Part shown: piece by piece, positions 1-9,562 of the stretch
How positions within the stretch are numbered: the first letter of the stretch is position 1
Layout of the letters: every line of letters begins with the position of its first letter
Assembly (NCBI GenBank): GCA_001725505.1
Contig: MEGM01000014.1
Location: forward strand, 1,240 to 38,674
DNA length: 37,435 nucleotides
Reading direction: 5' to 3'
Source of the DNA: Rubrivivax sp. SCN 70-15
GTDB lineage: Bacteria > Pseudomonadota > Gammaproteobacteria > Burkholderiales > Burkholderiaceae_C
The notes under the pieces: model-generated
What the model was told of the DNA's origin: nothing
Databases searched by the model: none
What the model saw: only the letters and a program-made list of their open reading frames with translations
Program-made: the position numbers and the translations under genes

Positions 1-42
1 TCGCTGCGCCGCTGGGCCAAATCTCCGCTCGCCTGGCGCTGA
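1..42 (+). CDS. Possible C-terminal tail of an upstream gene (partial)
   Basis: Frame 1 is open from the window edge to a TGA at 40-42. It encodes 13 residues ending in a basic/aromatic tail (RRWAKSPLAWR). It converges on the end of metG. Too little is present to identify the product, and the frame could be open by chance. Confidence 0.3.
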   Translation, partial: SLRRWAKSPLAWR

Positions 43-76
43 GCCGGTCGGCGCCGGCGGTGCGCGGTGCAGGCTC

Positions 77-2119
77 TCAGCGCACGCGCAGGCCCGGCGT
101 CGCGCCGGGCCAGGGCTCGAGCACGTAGAGCCCGGGTGCGGCCTTCTCGTCGGCGTGGCTGGCGGCGAGCACCATGCCTTCGCTGACGCCGAACTTCATC
201 TTGCGCGGCGCCAGGTTGGCGACCATCACCGTCAATTTGCCGGCGAGCTGCTCGGGCGCGTAGGCGCTGGCGATGCCGCTGAAGACGTTGCGCGTTCGGC
301 CCTCGCCGATGTCGAGCGTCAGGCGCAGCAGCTTGCTGCTGCCTTCGACGCGCTCGACCGCGACGATCCTCGCGATGCGCAGGTCGACCTTCGCGAAGTC
401 GGCGATGCCGATCTCGGCGGCCAGCGGCTCGCCGCCGGGCGCCGGCGCGCTCGGCGCGGCCGGCACCTCGAACAGCGCGTCGAGCTGCTTCGCGTCTACG
501 CGCTGGAGCAGGTGGCGGTAGTCACCGATCGCGTGGTGGCCGAGCGCGCGCGCCGCGTCGGCCCAGACCAGCGGCTCGACCTGCAGGAACGCCTCGACCT
601 GCGCCGCGAGCGCCGGCAGCACCGGCTTCAAGTACAGCGTGAGCAGCCGGAAGGCCTCGATGCAGACGCTGCAGGTGTCGTGCAGCGCGGCGTCCATGCC
701 CGGCGTCCTGGCCAGCTCCCAGGGCTTGTGCTGGTCGACGAATTCGTTGACTCGGTCGGCGAGCAGCATCACCTCGCGCAGCGCCTTGCCGTATTCGCGC
801 GTCTCGTAGAGCTCGTGCACCGTCGCGGCATGGGCGCGCAGCCCGTCGAGCAGCACCCGGCCCTCGACGCCGAGGTCGGCGGAGAGCCGGTTCGCGAAGC
901 GCTTGCTCAGGAAGCCGGCGGCGCGGCTCGCGATGTTGACGTACTTGCCGACGAGGTCGGCGTTGACGCGCGCGACGAAGTCCTCGGGCGCGAAGTCCAG
1001 GTCCTCGACGCGCCCATTCAGCTTGGCGGCGATGTAGTAGCGCAGCCATTCGGCGTTCAGGCCGAGCTCTAGGTAGCGCCGCGGGTCGATGCCGGTGCCG
1101 CGGCTCTTGCTCATCTTCTCGCCGCTGACGGTGAGGTGGCCGTGGACGAAGATCCGGTCGGGCACCTTGCGGCCGCTGAACTTCAGCATCGCCGGCCAGA
1201 ACAGCGTGTGGAAGGTGACGATGTCCTTGCCGATGAAGTGGACCTGCTCGACGCCGGGGTCGGCGAGGTAGGCCTCCATGTCGAGGCCGTTCTTGCCCAA
1301 CCAGGCCTTCAGCGACGCGAGGTAGCCCACCGGCGCGTCGAGCCAGACGTAGAAGTACTTGCCCGGCGCGTCCGGGATCGCTATGCCGAAATAGGGCGCG
1401 TCGCGGCTGATGTCCCAGTCGCCCAGGCCGACCATGCCGCTGTCGTCGCGCGCGAACCATTCGCGCACCTTGTTCGCCACCTCGGGCTGCAGCCGTCCGT
1501 CCTGCGTCCAGGTCTCGAGGAACTCGACGCAGCGCGGGTCCGACAGCTTGAAGAAGAAATGCTCGCTGCTCCTGAGCACCGGCGTCGCGCCCGACAGCGC
1601 CGAATAGGGATTCTTCAGGTCGGTCGGCGCGTAGACGGCGCCGCAGACCTCGCAGTTGTCGCCGTACTGGTCCTTCGCGCCGCATTTCGGGCATTCGCCC
1701 TTGATGAAGCGGTCCGGCAGGAACATGCCCTTGTCGGGGTCGAAGAACTGCTCGACCTCGCGCACCTCGATCAGCTCGTTCTTGCGCAGCGCGAGGTAGA
1801 TCTCGCGCGCGAGCGCGTGGTTCTCGGGCGCGTCGGTCGAATGCCAGTGGTCGAACGCGACGTGGAAGCCCTCGAGCGTGGGCTTGCGGCCGGCCGCGAT
1901 GGCCGCGACGAACTGCTGCGGCGTCAGTCCGGCCTTCTCGGCCGCGATCATGATCGGCGCGCCGTGCGCGTCGTCGGCACAGACGAAATGAACCTCCGCG
2001 CCGCACATGCGCTGGAAGCGGACCCAGATGTCGGCCTGGATGTACTCCATCACGTGGCCGATGTGGAACGGCCCGTTGGCATAGGGCAGGGCCGTGGTGA
2101 CGAAGAGCTTGCGCGGCAT
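77..2119 (-). CDS. metG: Methionyl-tRNA synthetase
   Basis: Class I aminoacyl-tRNA synthetase that charges tRNA-Met with methionine in the cytoplasm. At 680 residues it has the usual length of the long bacterial (E. coli-like) form. The HIGH signature is at residues 19-22 and KMSKS at 335-339. A zinc knuckle has Cys143, Cys146, Cys156 and Cys159. The C-terminal 110 residues or so form the EMAP/Trbp111-type tRNA-binding OB fold (the segment beginning [12 protein letters not shown]), which is also a dimerisation domain in this family. The start matches the conserved [16 protein letters not shown] beginning. It is divergent from apbC across about 120 bp, an arrangement common in proteobacteria. 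Nothing unusual is visible. Confidence 0.98.
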   Translation of the reverse strand: MPRKLFVTTALPYANGPFHIGHVMEYIQADIWVRFQRMCGAEVHFVCADDAHGAPIMIAAEKAGLTPQQFVAAIAAGRKPTLEGFHVAFDHWHSTDAPENHALAREIYLALRKNELIEVREVEQFFDPDKGMFLPDRFIKGECPKCGAKDQYGDNCEVCGAVYAPTDLKNPYSALSGATPVLRSSEHFFFKLSDPRCVEFLETWTQDGRLQPEVANKVREWFARDDSGMVGLGDWDISRDAPYFGIAIPDAPGKYFYVWLDAPVGYLASLKAWLGKNGLDMEAYLADPGVEQVHFIGKDIVTFHTLFWPAMLKFSGRKVPDRIFVHGHLTVSGEKMSKSRGTGIDPRRYLELGLNAEWLRYYIAAKLNGRVEDLDFAPEDFVARVNADLVGKYVNIASRAAGFLSKRFANRLSADLGVEGRVLLDGLRAHAATVHELYETREYGKALREVMLLADRVNEFVDQHKPWELARTPGMDAALHDTCSVCIEAFRLLTLYLKPVLPALAAQVEAFLQVEPLVWADAARALGHHAIGDYRHLLQRVDAKQLDALFEVPAAPSAPAPGGEPLAAEIGIADFAKVDLRIARIVAVERVEGSSKLLRLTLDIGEGRTRNVFSGIASAYAPEQLAGKLTVMVANLAPRKMKFGVSEGMVLAASHADEKAAPGLYVLEPWPGATPGLRVR

Positions 2120-2238
2120 GGTGCCGGGATTCTAGGCGCCACCCCTGCGGCCCGCCCGGCGCCGCGCAGGGGAGCGCGCCGACCCTACGCGCGCGCCGGG
2201 TCGGGCAGGGACGCTAGACTTCGGCACCATTTTCCGGG

Positions 2239-3342
2239 GTGTCCATGTCCGCTGCCATTACCGAGAGCGCGCTGCTCGAAGCGCTGAAGACCGTCGTCGA
2301 CCCCAACACCGGGCGCGACTTCGTCACCGGCCGGCAGGTGAAGAACCTGCGCATCGAGGGTGGCGACGTCGCCTTCGACGTCGAACTCGGCTACCCGGGC
2401 AAGAGCCAGGAGTCGGGGTTCCGCAAGGCGCTGATCGCCGCCGCGCGCACGCTGCCCGGCGTGGCCAACGTCAGCGTCAACATCACTACGAAGATCGTCT
2501 CGCATTCGGTCCAGCGCGGCGTGCAGCTGCTGCCCAAGGTCAAGAACGTCATCGCCGTCGCTTCCGGCAAGGGCGGCGTCGGCAAGAGCACGACGAGCGC
2601 CAACCTGGCGCTGGCGCTGGCCGCCGAAGGGGCCAGCGTCGGCCTGCTCGACGCCGACATCTACGGCCCGAGCCAGCCGATGATGATGGGCGTCTCCGGC
2701 CGTCCCGAAAGCAGCGACGGCCAGACGATGGAGCCGCTCGAGAACTTCGGCGTCCAGGTGATGTCGATCGGCTTCATGGTCGACGACGACCAGGCGATGA
2801 TCTGGCGCGGCCCGATGGCGACGCAGGCGCTCGAGCAGCTGCTGCGCCAGACGAACTGGCGCGACCTCGACTACCTGATCGTCGACATGCCGCCCGGCAC
2901 CGGCGACATCCAGCTCACGCTGAGCCAGCGTGTGCCGCTGACCGGCGCGGTGATCGTCACGACGCCGCAGGACATCGCGCTGCTCGACGCGAAGAAGGGC
3001 CTGAAGATGTTCGAGAAGGTCGGCGTGCCGATCCTCGGGCTGGTCGAGAACATGGCGGTGCACGTCTGCTCGAAGTGCGGCCACGCCGAGCACATCTTCG
3101 GCGAGGGCGGCGGCCAGCGCATGGCGGCCCAGTACGGCATCGACTACCTCGGCGCGCTGCCGCTGGCGATGTCGATCCGCGAGCAGGCCGACAGCGGCCG
3201 CCCGACCGTCGTCGCCGACCCCGACGGCGAGATCGCAGGCATCTACAAGGCCGTCGCGCGCGCCGTCGCGGTGAAGATCGCGCAGAAGGCGAAGGATTTC
3301 TCGGCCAAGTTCCCGACCATCACGGTCTCGAAGGGGACCTGA
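2239..3342 (+). CDS. apbC: Iron-sulfur cluster carrier ATPase ApbC/Mrp
   Basis: P-loop ATPase of the Mrp/NBP35 family that binds and transfers [4Fe-4S] clusters to apo-enzymes. The 367 residues begin with a DUF59/MIP18 domain (about residues 8-85). The deviant Walker A KGGVGKST follows at 111-118, then a DMPPGTGD switch at 216-223 and the C-terminal cluster-binding CxxC at Cys277 and Cys280. A GTG at 2239 opens the frame. The ATG at 2245, two codons later, is an equally good start and the two cannot be told apart here. It is divergent from metG. It is unrelated to the Mrp antiporter further on despite the shared old name. An iron-sulfur carrier fits a genome carrying an Fe-S-rich formate dehydrogenase. 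Confidence 0.96.
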   Translation: MSMSAAITESALLEALKTVVDPNTGRDFVTGRQVKNLRIEGGDVAFDVELGYPGKSQESGFRKALIAAARTLPGVANVSVNITTKIVSHSVQRGVQLLPKVKNVIAVASGKGGVGKSTTSANLALALAAEGASVGLLDADIYGPSQPMMMGVSGRPESSDGQTMEPLENFGVQVMSIGFMVDDDQAMIWRGPMATQALEQLLRQTNWRDLDYLIVDMPPGTGDIQLTLSQRVPLTGAVIVTTPQDIALLDAKKGLKMFEKVGVPILGLVENMAVHVCSKCGHAEHIFGEGGGQRMAAQYGIDYLGALPLAMSIREQADSGRPTVVADPDGEIAGIYKAVARAVAVKIAQKAKDFSAKFPTITVSKGT

Positions 3343-3391
3343 AACCGGCCGGCCCGGCCCGCTCGCGGGCGTTCGATATCAGGAGATCGTC

Positions 3392-3790
3392 ATGTACGGA
3401 TTCCATACCACGATAACCGGTGGCTTCGACCAGACGCTGCAGCGCGTCATCGACGCGCTGAAGGCCGAGGGCTTCGGCGTGCTGACCGACATCGACGTCC
3501 AGGCGACGATGAAGTCCAAGCTCGGCGCCGAGATGCGGCCGTACCGGATCCTGGGCGCATGCAACCCCGCCCTTGCGCACCGTGCACTGCAGGCCGAGCC
3601 CGACATCGGGCTGCTGCTGCCGTGCAACGTGATCCTGAGCGAGGAAGCCGACGGCCGCGTCCGGGTCGGCTTCCTCGACCCGCAGGTGATGGTCCAGCTC
3701 GTCGACCGGCCCGAGGTCCGGGCCGTCTCCGACGAGGCCCGCGCCCGGCTGCTGCGCGTGCGCGACAGCCTGAAGGGCCAGGCCGGCTAG
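3392..3790 (+). CDS. DUF302 family protein
   Basis: A 132-residue cytoplasmic protein with the complete DUF302 fold, recognisable from the opening [20 protein letters not shown], the ILGACNP stretch near residue 55 and the LLPCNVIL segment near residue 80. The biochemical function of the family is unknown. Members often sit beside sulfur, redox or DUF2892 genes. A good ribosome-binding site (AGGAG) precedes the ATG. The TAG stop overlaps the stop of the convergent DUF2892 gene by three bases, so the two transcripts overlap. The fold is clear but no role can be assigned. Confidence 0.9.
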   Translation: MYGFHTTITGGFDQTLQRVIDALKAEGFGVLTDIDVQATMKSKLGAEMRPYRILGACNPALAHRALQAEPDIGLLLPCNVILSEEADGRVRVGFLDPQVMVQLVDRPEVRAVSDEARARLLRVRDSLKGQAG

Positions 3791-3993
3791 GATTTCGTCG
3801 CGCCGCCCTTCATCGGGCAGCTGCTGAAGCCGAACGGCAGGTAGGCCGGGCAGACGCGGAAGATGCCGGTCGCCAGCGGCACGACGCCGATCCAGCCCCA
3901 GACGCCGATGTAGCCGAGCAGGGTGGCGGCGATCAGCGCGAGCCCGACGACGATGCGAAGAATGCGGTCGATGCCGCCGACGTTGGCCTTCAT
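3787..3993 (-). CDS. DUF2892 small inner-membrane protein
   Basis: A 68-residue protein with two hydrophobic segments (about residues 10-30 and 32-52) separated by a short turn, ending in a [14 protein letters not shown]-type tail with two cysteines. This is the DUF2892/YgaP-transmembrane pattern, which elsewhere is fused to rhodanese domains. The conserved N-terminal [14 protein letters not shown] fixes the start, and a GAGGAG ribosome-binding site lies just upstream. Its 3' end overlaps the convergent DUF302 gene. The paired cysteines suggest a link to sulfur or redox chemistry, but that is inference. Confidence 0.88.
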   Translation of the reverse strand: MKANVGGIDRILRIVVGLALIAATLLGYIGVWGWIGVVPLATGIFRVCPAYLPFGFSSCPMKGGATKS

Positions 3994-4325
3994 GGAAATC
4001 TCCTCGGTGTAACGGGACCCGATGGTCGCCGGCTGCGCCCGCCGGCGGACTGATCTGGATCAGCCCCGCCAAACGCGCCGTGACGCCGGCTGATGTTACG
4101 GGAACCGGCCGCCGCTGAAGACAGCAATGCCGAGGGCGCGGCAAGCGCGCTGGTGCCAGCCCTGCAGCCGCCGCGGAACCGGCTCCGCAGGGCCGCTGGC
4201 GGCGCCAAGCGCCCGGTAAGGCGCATGGGGCGCTCGGCCGCCACTCGCGGGCACGCAGGTGCTCGCTCGGCGCGGGCTCGCCCCCCTGGGGGAGGCGCCG
4301 AAGGCGCTGCGGGGGTTGGCCCACT
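3994..4325. other. 332-bp intergenic stretch with GC-rich inverted repeats
   Basis: No gene is evident. It lies downstream of the response-regulator gene and upstream of the DUF2892 start (both minus strand). At 4281-4292 a C6-T-G5 run is followed by the inverted repeat GCGCC-GAA-GGCGC at 4295-4307. The repeat is about 20 nt past the regulator stop codon and is a plausible terminator stem without a U-run. The rest shows no coding signature and no obvious promoter beyond the expected DUF2892 leader. Confidence 0.5.
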
Positions 4326-5711
4326 TCAAACCTGCGCCCACTCGGCGCAGCGTCGCTCGAGCGTGCGGCGCGAGATGCCCAGCCTTTGCGCGGCCGCCGT
4401 CTTGTCGCCGCCGACCGACTCGAGCGTGGCCAGGATGTGGCGCTTCTCCAGCGTCTGCAGGTCGGTGGCGTCGTCGCCGGCGCCGGTGACGCTGCGCCCC
4501 AGGCTCTGGTAGAGCGCGGTCACGTTGAGCGCGCCGACGATCAGCGAGCGCTCGACCAGGTTGCGAAGCTCGCGCACGTTGCCCGGCCAGTCGTACTGCT
4601 CGAGGAAGCGCATCTCGTCGTCGCTGACCTCGATCGGCGCGACGCCCAGGCGCGGCGCCAGCGTCGCGATGAAATGCGCGACCAGCGCCGGAATGTCCTC
4701 CTTGTGCGCGCGCAGCGGCGGCAGCGTGATCTCGACCACCTGCAGCCGGTAGTACAGATCCTTGCGGAAGCGCCCGGCGGCGACATCGTCGACGAGCGCG
4801 CGGTTCGTCGCCGCGACGATGCGCACGTCGACCGGGATCTCGCGTTCGCTGCCGACCGGGCGCACGCGCCGGTCCTCGAGTACGCGCAGCAGCGCCGCCT
4901 GCAGCGGCAGTGGCAGCTCGCCGACCTCGTCGAGGAACAGCGTGCCGCCCTGTGCATAGACGAACAGCCCGTCGCGGCCGGGGCCATGGCCGAACAGCTC
5001 GCTCTCGAGCTGCGCCGGCGACGTCGTCGCGCAGCGCACCGGCACGAAAGCGGCGCCGGCGTGCGGCCCCTGGTGGTGCAGCGCGAGCGCGGCGAGCTCC
5101 TTGCCGGTGCCGGACTCTCCGCTCAGCAGCACCGTGCTGTCGACCGCCGCGACACGTTGCAGCGCCGCACGCAGGCCCTTGATCGCGATCGAGTCGCCGA
5201 CCAGCGCGTCCGCCGGCGGCAGCTGCTGCGACAGCGAACGCCGCAGCACCCAGTTCTCGCGCCGCAGCTGCGCGCGCTCGAGCGCGTGCTCGACCGCGCC
5301 GAGCACCTGGGTGAGCCGGAACGGCTTGAGCAGGAAGTCGCTCGCACCGGCGCGCAGCGCCTCGATCGCGGTGGCGAGGTCGGCGTAGGCGGTGATCAGC
5401 ACGACCTCGCAGCCGTTGCCCTGGGCGCGCAGCTCCTGCAGCAGCTCGATGCCGCTCTTGCCGGGCAGCGAGATGTCGAGGATCACCAGGTCGAAGCGGT
5501 GGCGCGCGAGCAGCAGCTCGGCCTCCTCGGCCGACGCCGCGCAGAGCGCTTGCCCGGTGCGGCCCGCCAGCGTGCGCTCGAGGAAGTGGCGCATCCCGGG
5601 CTCGTCGTCGACGACCAGCACCGCGGCATGCGGCCAGCGCTGCGGCAGCGCGTCCGCGCCGGTTGGTGGCTCGGGGGCGGGTTCGTCGGGCCGGCGGGCA
5701 GGGCGGGGCAT
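4326..5711 (-). CDS. NtrC-family response regulator lacking the GAFTGA loop
   Basis: A 461-residue three-domain regulator. The receiver domain (about residues 28-145) has phosphoacceptor Asp79 in [10 protein letters not shown] and Lys129. The AAA+ domain (about 168-400) has Walker A GESGTGKE (198-205), Walker B GTLFLDE (256-262), the [10 protein letters not shown] arginine-finger region and WPGNVREL. The Fis-type helix-turn-helix occupies about 415-461. Where family members read FGHEKGAFTGA followed by the end of the loop, this protein reads only [15 protein letters not shown] (residues 240-254), so the sigma-54-contacting loop is deleted. Walker motifs are intact. The frame stays open upstream to 5870, but the ATG at 5711 is preferred because the palindrome lies just outside it. 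Its partner is probably the kinase at 7555-9513, and it is divergent from the OFA transporter. Confidence 0.93.
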   Translation of the reverse strand: MPRPARRPDEPAPEPPTGADALPQRWPHAAVLVVDDEPGMRHFLERTLAGRTGQALCAASAEEAELLLARHRFDLVILDISLPGKSGIELLQELRAQGNGCEVVLITAYADLATAIEALRAGASDFLLKPFRLTQVLGAVEHALERAQLRRENWVLRRSLSQQLPPADALVGDSIAIKGLRAALQRVAAVDSTVLLSGESGTGKELAALALHHQGPHAGAAFVPVRCATTSPAQLESELFGHGPGRDGLFVYAQGGTLFLDEVGELPLPLQAALLRVLEDRRVRPVGSEREIPVDVRIVAATNRALVDDVAAGRFRKDLYYRLQVVEITLPPLRAHKEDIPALVAHFIATLAPRLGVAPIEVSDDEMRFLEQYDWPGNVRELRNLVERSLIVGALNVTALYQSLGRSVTGAGDDATDLQTLEKRHILATLESVGGDKTAAAQRLGISRRTLERRCAEWAQV

Positions 5712-5739
5712 GGCGTCGCGGTCGATTGTAGGGACGCCC

Positions 5740-5775
5740 GGCGCGACAAACTGTCGCGCCGGGCGCGACAGTTTG
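5740..5775. promoter_or_regulatory. Nested palindromic operator candidate
   Basis: A perfect inverted repeat with 14-bp arms, CAAACTGTCGCGCC (5747-5760) and GGCGCGACAGTTTG (5762-5775), is separated by one base. A second dyad, GGCGCGACA-AAC-TGTCGCGCC, occupies 5740-5760, so the half-site occurs three times. It sits 29 bp upstream of the regulator start and about 105 bp upstream of the transporter. It probably binds the adjacent regulator, or another dimeric factor, to control both divergent genes. GCGAC-N5-GTCGC also resembles the RegA/PrrA-type consensus. Confidence 0.7.
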
Positions 5776-5881
5776 CGCACGCTGCGCCCGGGTAGCGCCG
5801 AATGGCCGCGCTCCCGGGGATGCGGTCTGATGCGCCGCCGCGCGCCCTTGGCGGCTCCCGTCAGAACCATCAGGAGTCACG

Positions 5882-7528
5882 ATGTCCTCAGTGCCTGCAA
5901 ACGGAATGTCCGCCTCCGGCGGTTGGCTGGACAAGGAGCGCACGGTCGCCGGCCCCGGCTTCAACCGCTGGCTGGTGCCGACCTGCGCGCTCGCGATCCA
6001 TCTGTGCATCGGCATGGCCTATGGCTTCTCGGTGTTCTGGCTGCCGATGAGCAAGCTGCTGTCGGGCACCGACGCGACGCTGTGCGTGAACCAGAGCCTG
6101 ATGGCCGAGCTGTTCACGACCCAGTGCAACTGGAGCGTGCCCGCGGTGAGCCTGACCTTCACGCTGTTCATCGTGATGCTCGGCGTCTCGGCCGCGCTGT
6201 GGGGCGGCTGGCTCGAGCACGCCGGCCCGCGCAAGGCCGGCTTCATCGCCGCGCTGTGCTGGGGCGGCGGCATGGTGGTCGGCGGCGTCGGCGTCGCGAC
6301 GCACCAGCTCTGGCTGCTCTGGCTGGGCTGCGGCATCCTCGGCGGCGTCGGCCAGGGTCTGGGCTACATCACGCCGGTCTCGACGCTGATCAAGTGGTTC
6401 CCGGACCGGCGCGGCATGGCGACCGGCTTCGCGATCATGGGCTACGGCGGCGGCGCGATGATCGGCGCGCCGATCGCCGTCGCGCTGATGGGGCATTTCA
6501 AGAGCGACGCCGGCGTGCCCGGTGTCGCGACCACGCTGATGGTGATGGGCGTGCTCTATTTCGTCGTGATGTCGATCGGCGCCTTCGGCTTTCGCATCGC
6601 GCCGCAGGGCTGGCTGCCCGACGGCTGGACCCCGTCGGCGAACGCCAAGGCGATGATCACGAACCGCCACGTGCATCTGGACAAGGCCTGGAAGACGCCG
6701 CAGTTCTGGCTCATCTGGGCCGTGCTGTGCCTGAACGTCACGGCCGGCATCGGCGTCATCTCGATGGCTTCGCCGATGCTGCAGGAGGTGTTCGGCGCCA
6801 AGCTGATCGGCGTCGACTCGGTCGCGACGGTGACGCCGGCGCAGAAGGCGGCGATCGTCGCCGCCGCCGCCGGTCTGGTCGGGTTGATCAGCCTGTTCAA
6901 CAGCCTCGGGCGCCTGTTCTGGGCCTCGGTCTCGGACCACATCGGGCGCAAGAACACGTACTACACCTTCTTCGTCCTCGGCATCGTGCTCTACACGCTG
7001 ATGCCGACGCTCGGCCATCATGGGCTGGCGGCGCTGTTCGTCGTCTTCGTCTGTGCGATCCTGACGATGTATGGCGGCGGCTTCGCCACCGTGCCGGCCT
7101 ACCTGGCCGACATGTTCGGCACGCAGATGGTCGGCGCGATCCACGGCCGGCTGCTCACGGCGTGGTCGGCGGCCGGCGTGATCGGCCCGGTGCTGATCGC
7201 CAACATCCGCCAGACCCAGCTCGACGCCGGGCTGGCCAGCAACCTGGCCTACGACCGCACGCTGTATATCCTCGCCGGCCTGCTGTTCGTCGGCCTGATC
7301 TGCAACTTCCTCGTGCGCCCGGTCGACGACAGGCACTTCATGACCGACGCCGAGCTCGCCGCCGAGCGCGGCAAGTCGCACGAAGCCACGACGGCGAGCA
7401 CGGCCGCGGCCTCGACCGCTGCGCGCGGTTCGTTCGGCATCGGCGGCGTGCTCGCCTGGCTCGCGGTGGGGCTGCCCTTCCTGACCGGCGTCTGGATCGC
7501 GATCGGCAAGGCCGCGGCGCTGTTCTGA
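5882..7528 (+). CDS. OFA-family MFS transporter (oxalate/formate antiporter-like) with extra C-terminal membrane segment
   Basis: A 548-residue inner-membrane transporter with about 12 MFS helices, of the OxlT-like oxalate:formate antiporter (OFA) family. Typical features are the long first loop with NWSVPAVSLTF, the GVGQGLGYITPVSTLIKWFPDRRG motif region of repeat 1 (residues about 158-181), and SLGRLFWASVSDHIGRKN between the two halves. A hydrophilic linker of about 40 residues then leads to one more hydrophobic segment (GVLAWLAVGLPFLTG, about 523-537). I recall separate 'MFS small subunit' peptides in relatives, and this looks like a fusion of one. AGGAG precedes the ATG. The context (two-component system, formate dehydrogenase) supports formate or oxalate as substrate, but the sequence alone does not fix it. 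Confidence 0.9.
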   Translation: MSSVPANGMSASGGWLDKERTVAGPGFNRWLVPTCALAIHLCIGMAYGFSVFWLPMSKLLSGTDATLCVNQSLMAELFTTQCNWSVPAVSLTFTLFIVMLGVSAALWGGWLEHAGPRKAGFIAALCWGGGMVVGGVGVATHQLWLLWLGCGILGGVGQGLGYITPVSTLIKWFPDRRGMATGFAIMGYGGGAMIGAPIAVALMGHFKSDAGVPGVATTLMVMGVLYFVVMSIGAFGFRIAPQGWLPDGWTPSANAKAMITNRHVHLDKAWKTPQFWLIWAVLCLNVTAGIGVISMASPMLQEVFGAKLIGVDSVATVTPAQKAAIVAAAAGLVGLISLFNSLGRLFWASVSDHIGRKNTYYTFFVLGIVLYTLMPTLGHHGLAALFVVFVCAILTMYGGGFATVPAYLADMFGTQMVGAIHGRLLTAWSAAGVIGPVLIANIRQTQLDAGLASNLAYDRTLYILAGLLFVGLICNFLVRPVDDRHFMTDAELAAERGKSHEATTASTAAASTAARGSFGIGGVLAWLAVGLPFLTGVWIAIGKAAALF

Positions 7529-7532
7529 ACCG

Positions 7533-7551
7533 AGCCGCCGACGCGGCGGCT
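7533..7551. terminator. Bidirectional terminator-like hairpin
   Basis: AGCCGCCG-ACG-CGGCGGCT, a perfect 8-bp stem with a 3-nt loop, fills the 26-bp gap between the convergent transporter and kinase stop codons. There is no U-run, so termination efficiency is uncertain. Confidence 0.55.
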
Positions 7552-7554
7552 GCG

Positions 7555-9513
7555 CTACGCGGCGTCGGCCTTCAGCCGCACCGTGAACTGCGCGCCGCCG
7601 CCGTCGCGATTCGCGGCCGTGACCGTGCCGCCGTAGCGCTCGACGATGCCGCGGCTGATCCACAGCCCGAGGCCGTTGCCGTCCTTCTTGCCCGTCACGA
7701 AGGGCTGGAAGAGCCGGGGCAGCAGATCGGCCGGAAGCCCCGGGCCGGTGTCGGCGACGACGATCTCGACCACGTCGGCGGCGTCGCGCGTCGCCAGCGT
7801 CAGCGTGCCGCCTTCGGCCATCGCGGCGATCGCGTTGACGATCAGGTTGACGATCACCTGCTGCAGCTCCTGGCGGTTGATCTCGACCCGGCGCTCGGCC
7901 TGCAGCTCGCGCCGGACGACGATCCGCGTCTGCGCGAGAAGGTGGCCGACGAGCACCAGGCAGTCCTCGATCACCTGGGCCGGCGCCAGGCTCTCGACGT
8001 AGCCGGCGAACTCGGTCGGGCGCGCGAACTGCAGCAGCTGGTTCACGATCAGCCGCATGCGCTGGATCTGTTCGTCGACCAGCTTCAGCTCCGGCGCGAC
8101 GCTCGCCGCCACCTCGCGCGGCAGCAGCTCGCGCAGCAGGTCCACGTTGCCCTGGATCACCGCGATCGGGTTGTTCACCTCGTGCGCGATGCTCGCCGTC
8201 AGCTGGCCGACGGTGGCCAGCTTCTCGCTGCGCACCAGCTGCGCCTGCGCGCTCTCGAGCTGCGCGCTGCGCTCTGCGACCTTCGCGTCGAGCTCGGCGT
8301 TCCAGCGCCGCAGCGCCTGCGTGTTCCTCGCGATCGTCTCGAGCAGGTGGTCCAGGTGGCCGGCGAGGCGGCCGATCTCGTCGCCGCTGGCGACCGTGCC
8401 GACGCGCGCGTCGAGCGCGCCGTCCTCGACGCGGCGCATCGTCGCCTCCATCCGCTCGAGCGGGCCGAAGATCGTGCGCGCCCAGCGCAGCGAGACGACC
8501 GCGGCGACCGCCATCACGGCGAAGAAGATCGCGCCGATGCTCGCCAGCGCCGCGTATTTGAGCAGCTGGAACGGCCGCTCGAGAAAGCCGACGTAGAGCA
8601 TCCCGATGCGCCGGCCGGTGCTGTCGGCGAGCGGCTCGTAGGCCGAGACGTACCACTGGTCGACGACGAAGGCGCGCTCGAGCCAGGTGCTGCCGCGGCC
8701 GAGCACCGCGTCGCGCACCGACTGCGAGACGCGCGTGCCGATCGCGCGCTGTTCCTGTTCGCTGCCGAACAGGCGCACGTTCGTGCTGATGCGCACGTCG
8801 CCGAGAAACAGCGTCGCGGTGCCGCGGCTGCCGAACGGCAGCGAGCCCTCGGGGTAGACGATCTGGTTGATGTGGTCGATGAACGCGAGGTTGCGGTTCA
8901 GCAGCACGCCGCCCTGGACGTAGCCGACCAGCCGGCCGCCCGCCGTATGCACCGCGTGCGTCGACAGCAGCAGCATCGCGCGGTCCTCCTGCCGGCGCGC
9001 GGTCGGTGCGGCGTTGCGCGTCGCCAGCAGCGGCACGTCGATGCGCGCGCGCGCATCGGCACCGAGCAGGCCCTGCTGGTCGGGCTGCAGCAGCTCGAGG
9101 CCGGTTCGGCCGTCGCCTTCGGTGGCGGCCGCGAAGGCCGGCGAGCCGCGGTCGTTGCCGCGTGCCGGCCCGCTGTCGGTGAACACCAGCGTGCCATCGG
9201 CGCTGCGCAGGTTGATGAAGTCGAGCCGGTCCTTCGCCTTCAGCCGCTGCAGCAGCGCCACGAGGTCGGCGTGCGGGTCGGCCAGCGCGAGATGCAGCGC
9301 ATGCGAATCGGCGATCGCGCCGACGCTGGCGCCGACGCTGCCCTGGACGCGCTCGAAATAGCCCTGCGCCACCGCGAGGTCGGCGCGCACCTTGGTGACG
9401 AGCAGGCGGTCGAAGGCCACGTTGCCCCACCACAGCAGCACGACGCCGAGCAGCGGCAGCACCACCACCAGCGGCAGCAGCACCATCGCCAGCAGCTTGT
9501 CGCGGATTCTCAT
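7555..9513 (-). CDS. Membrane sensor histidine kinase with Cache-type periplasmic domain
   Basis: A 652-residue kinase. A membrane helix (about residues 8-29) precedes a large periplasmic region (about 30-318), consistent with a double-Cache small-ligand sensor. A second helix (about 320-342) leads to HAMP (about 345-397), a coiled-coil stretch, HisKA with phosphoacceptor His444 in SIAHEVNNP, and an HATPase_c domain (N-box with Asn560; G-boxes DTGPGLP and GNGLGLWISRGIVERYGG). An open frame extends to 9585, but MRIRDKLLAMVLLP at 9513 is the natural start because it leads directly into the first helix. Its most likely partner is the GAFTGA-less regulator at 4326-5711, separated from it only by the transporter. 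The ligand is probably a small carboxylate such as formate or oxalate, inferred from context. Confidence 0.93.
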   Translation of the reverse strand: MRIRDKLLAMVLLPLVVVLPLLGVVLLWWGNVAFDRLLVTKVRADLAVAQGYFERVQGSVGASVGAIADSHALHLALADPHADLVALLQRLKAKDRLDFINLRSADGTLVFTDSGPARGNDRGSPAFAAATEGDGRTGLELLQPDQQGLLGADARARIDVPLLATRNAAPTARRQEDRAMLLLSTHAVHTAGGRLVGYVQGGVLLNRNLAFIDHINQIVYPEGSLPFGSRGTATLFLGDVRISTNVRLFGSEQEQRAIGTRVSQSVRDAVLGRGSTWLERAFVVDQWYVSAYEPLADSTGRRIGMLYVGFLERPFQLLKYAALASIGAIFFAVMAVAAVVSLRWARTIFGPLERMEATMRRVEDGALDARVGTVASGDEIGRLAGHLDHLLETIARNTQALRRWNAELDAKVAERSAQLESAQAQLVRSEKLATVGQLTASIAHEVNNPIAVIQGNVDLLRELLPREVAASVAPELKLVDEQIQRMRLIVNQLLQFARPTEFAGYVESLAPAQVIEDCLVLVGHLLAQTRIVVRRELQAERRVEINRQELQQVIVNLIVNAIAAMAEGGTLTLATRDAADVVEIVVADTGPGLPADLLPRLFQPFVTGKKDGNGLGLWISRGIVERYGGTVTAANRDGGGAQFTVRLKADAA

Positions 9514-9562
9514 CGGCGGCGAGTCTACGGGGCCGGCTCGGGCAGCGCGCGAGAATGCAGGC

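Noticed and set aside
5790-5881. A sigma-54 promoter for the OFA transporter, expected from the NtrC-type neighbour
   Set aside because: TGGC-like sites are present but none has GC at the required 10-bp spacing with a TTGC-type -12 element. The regulator also lacks GAFTGA.
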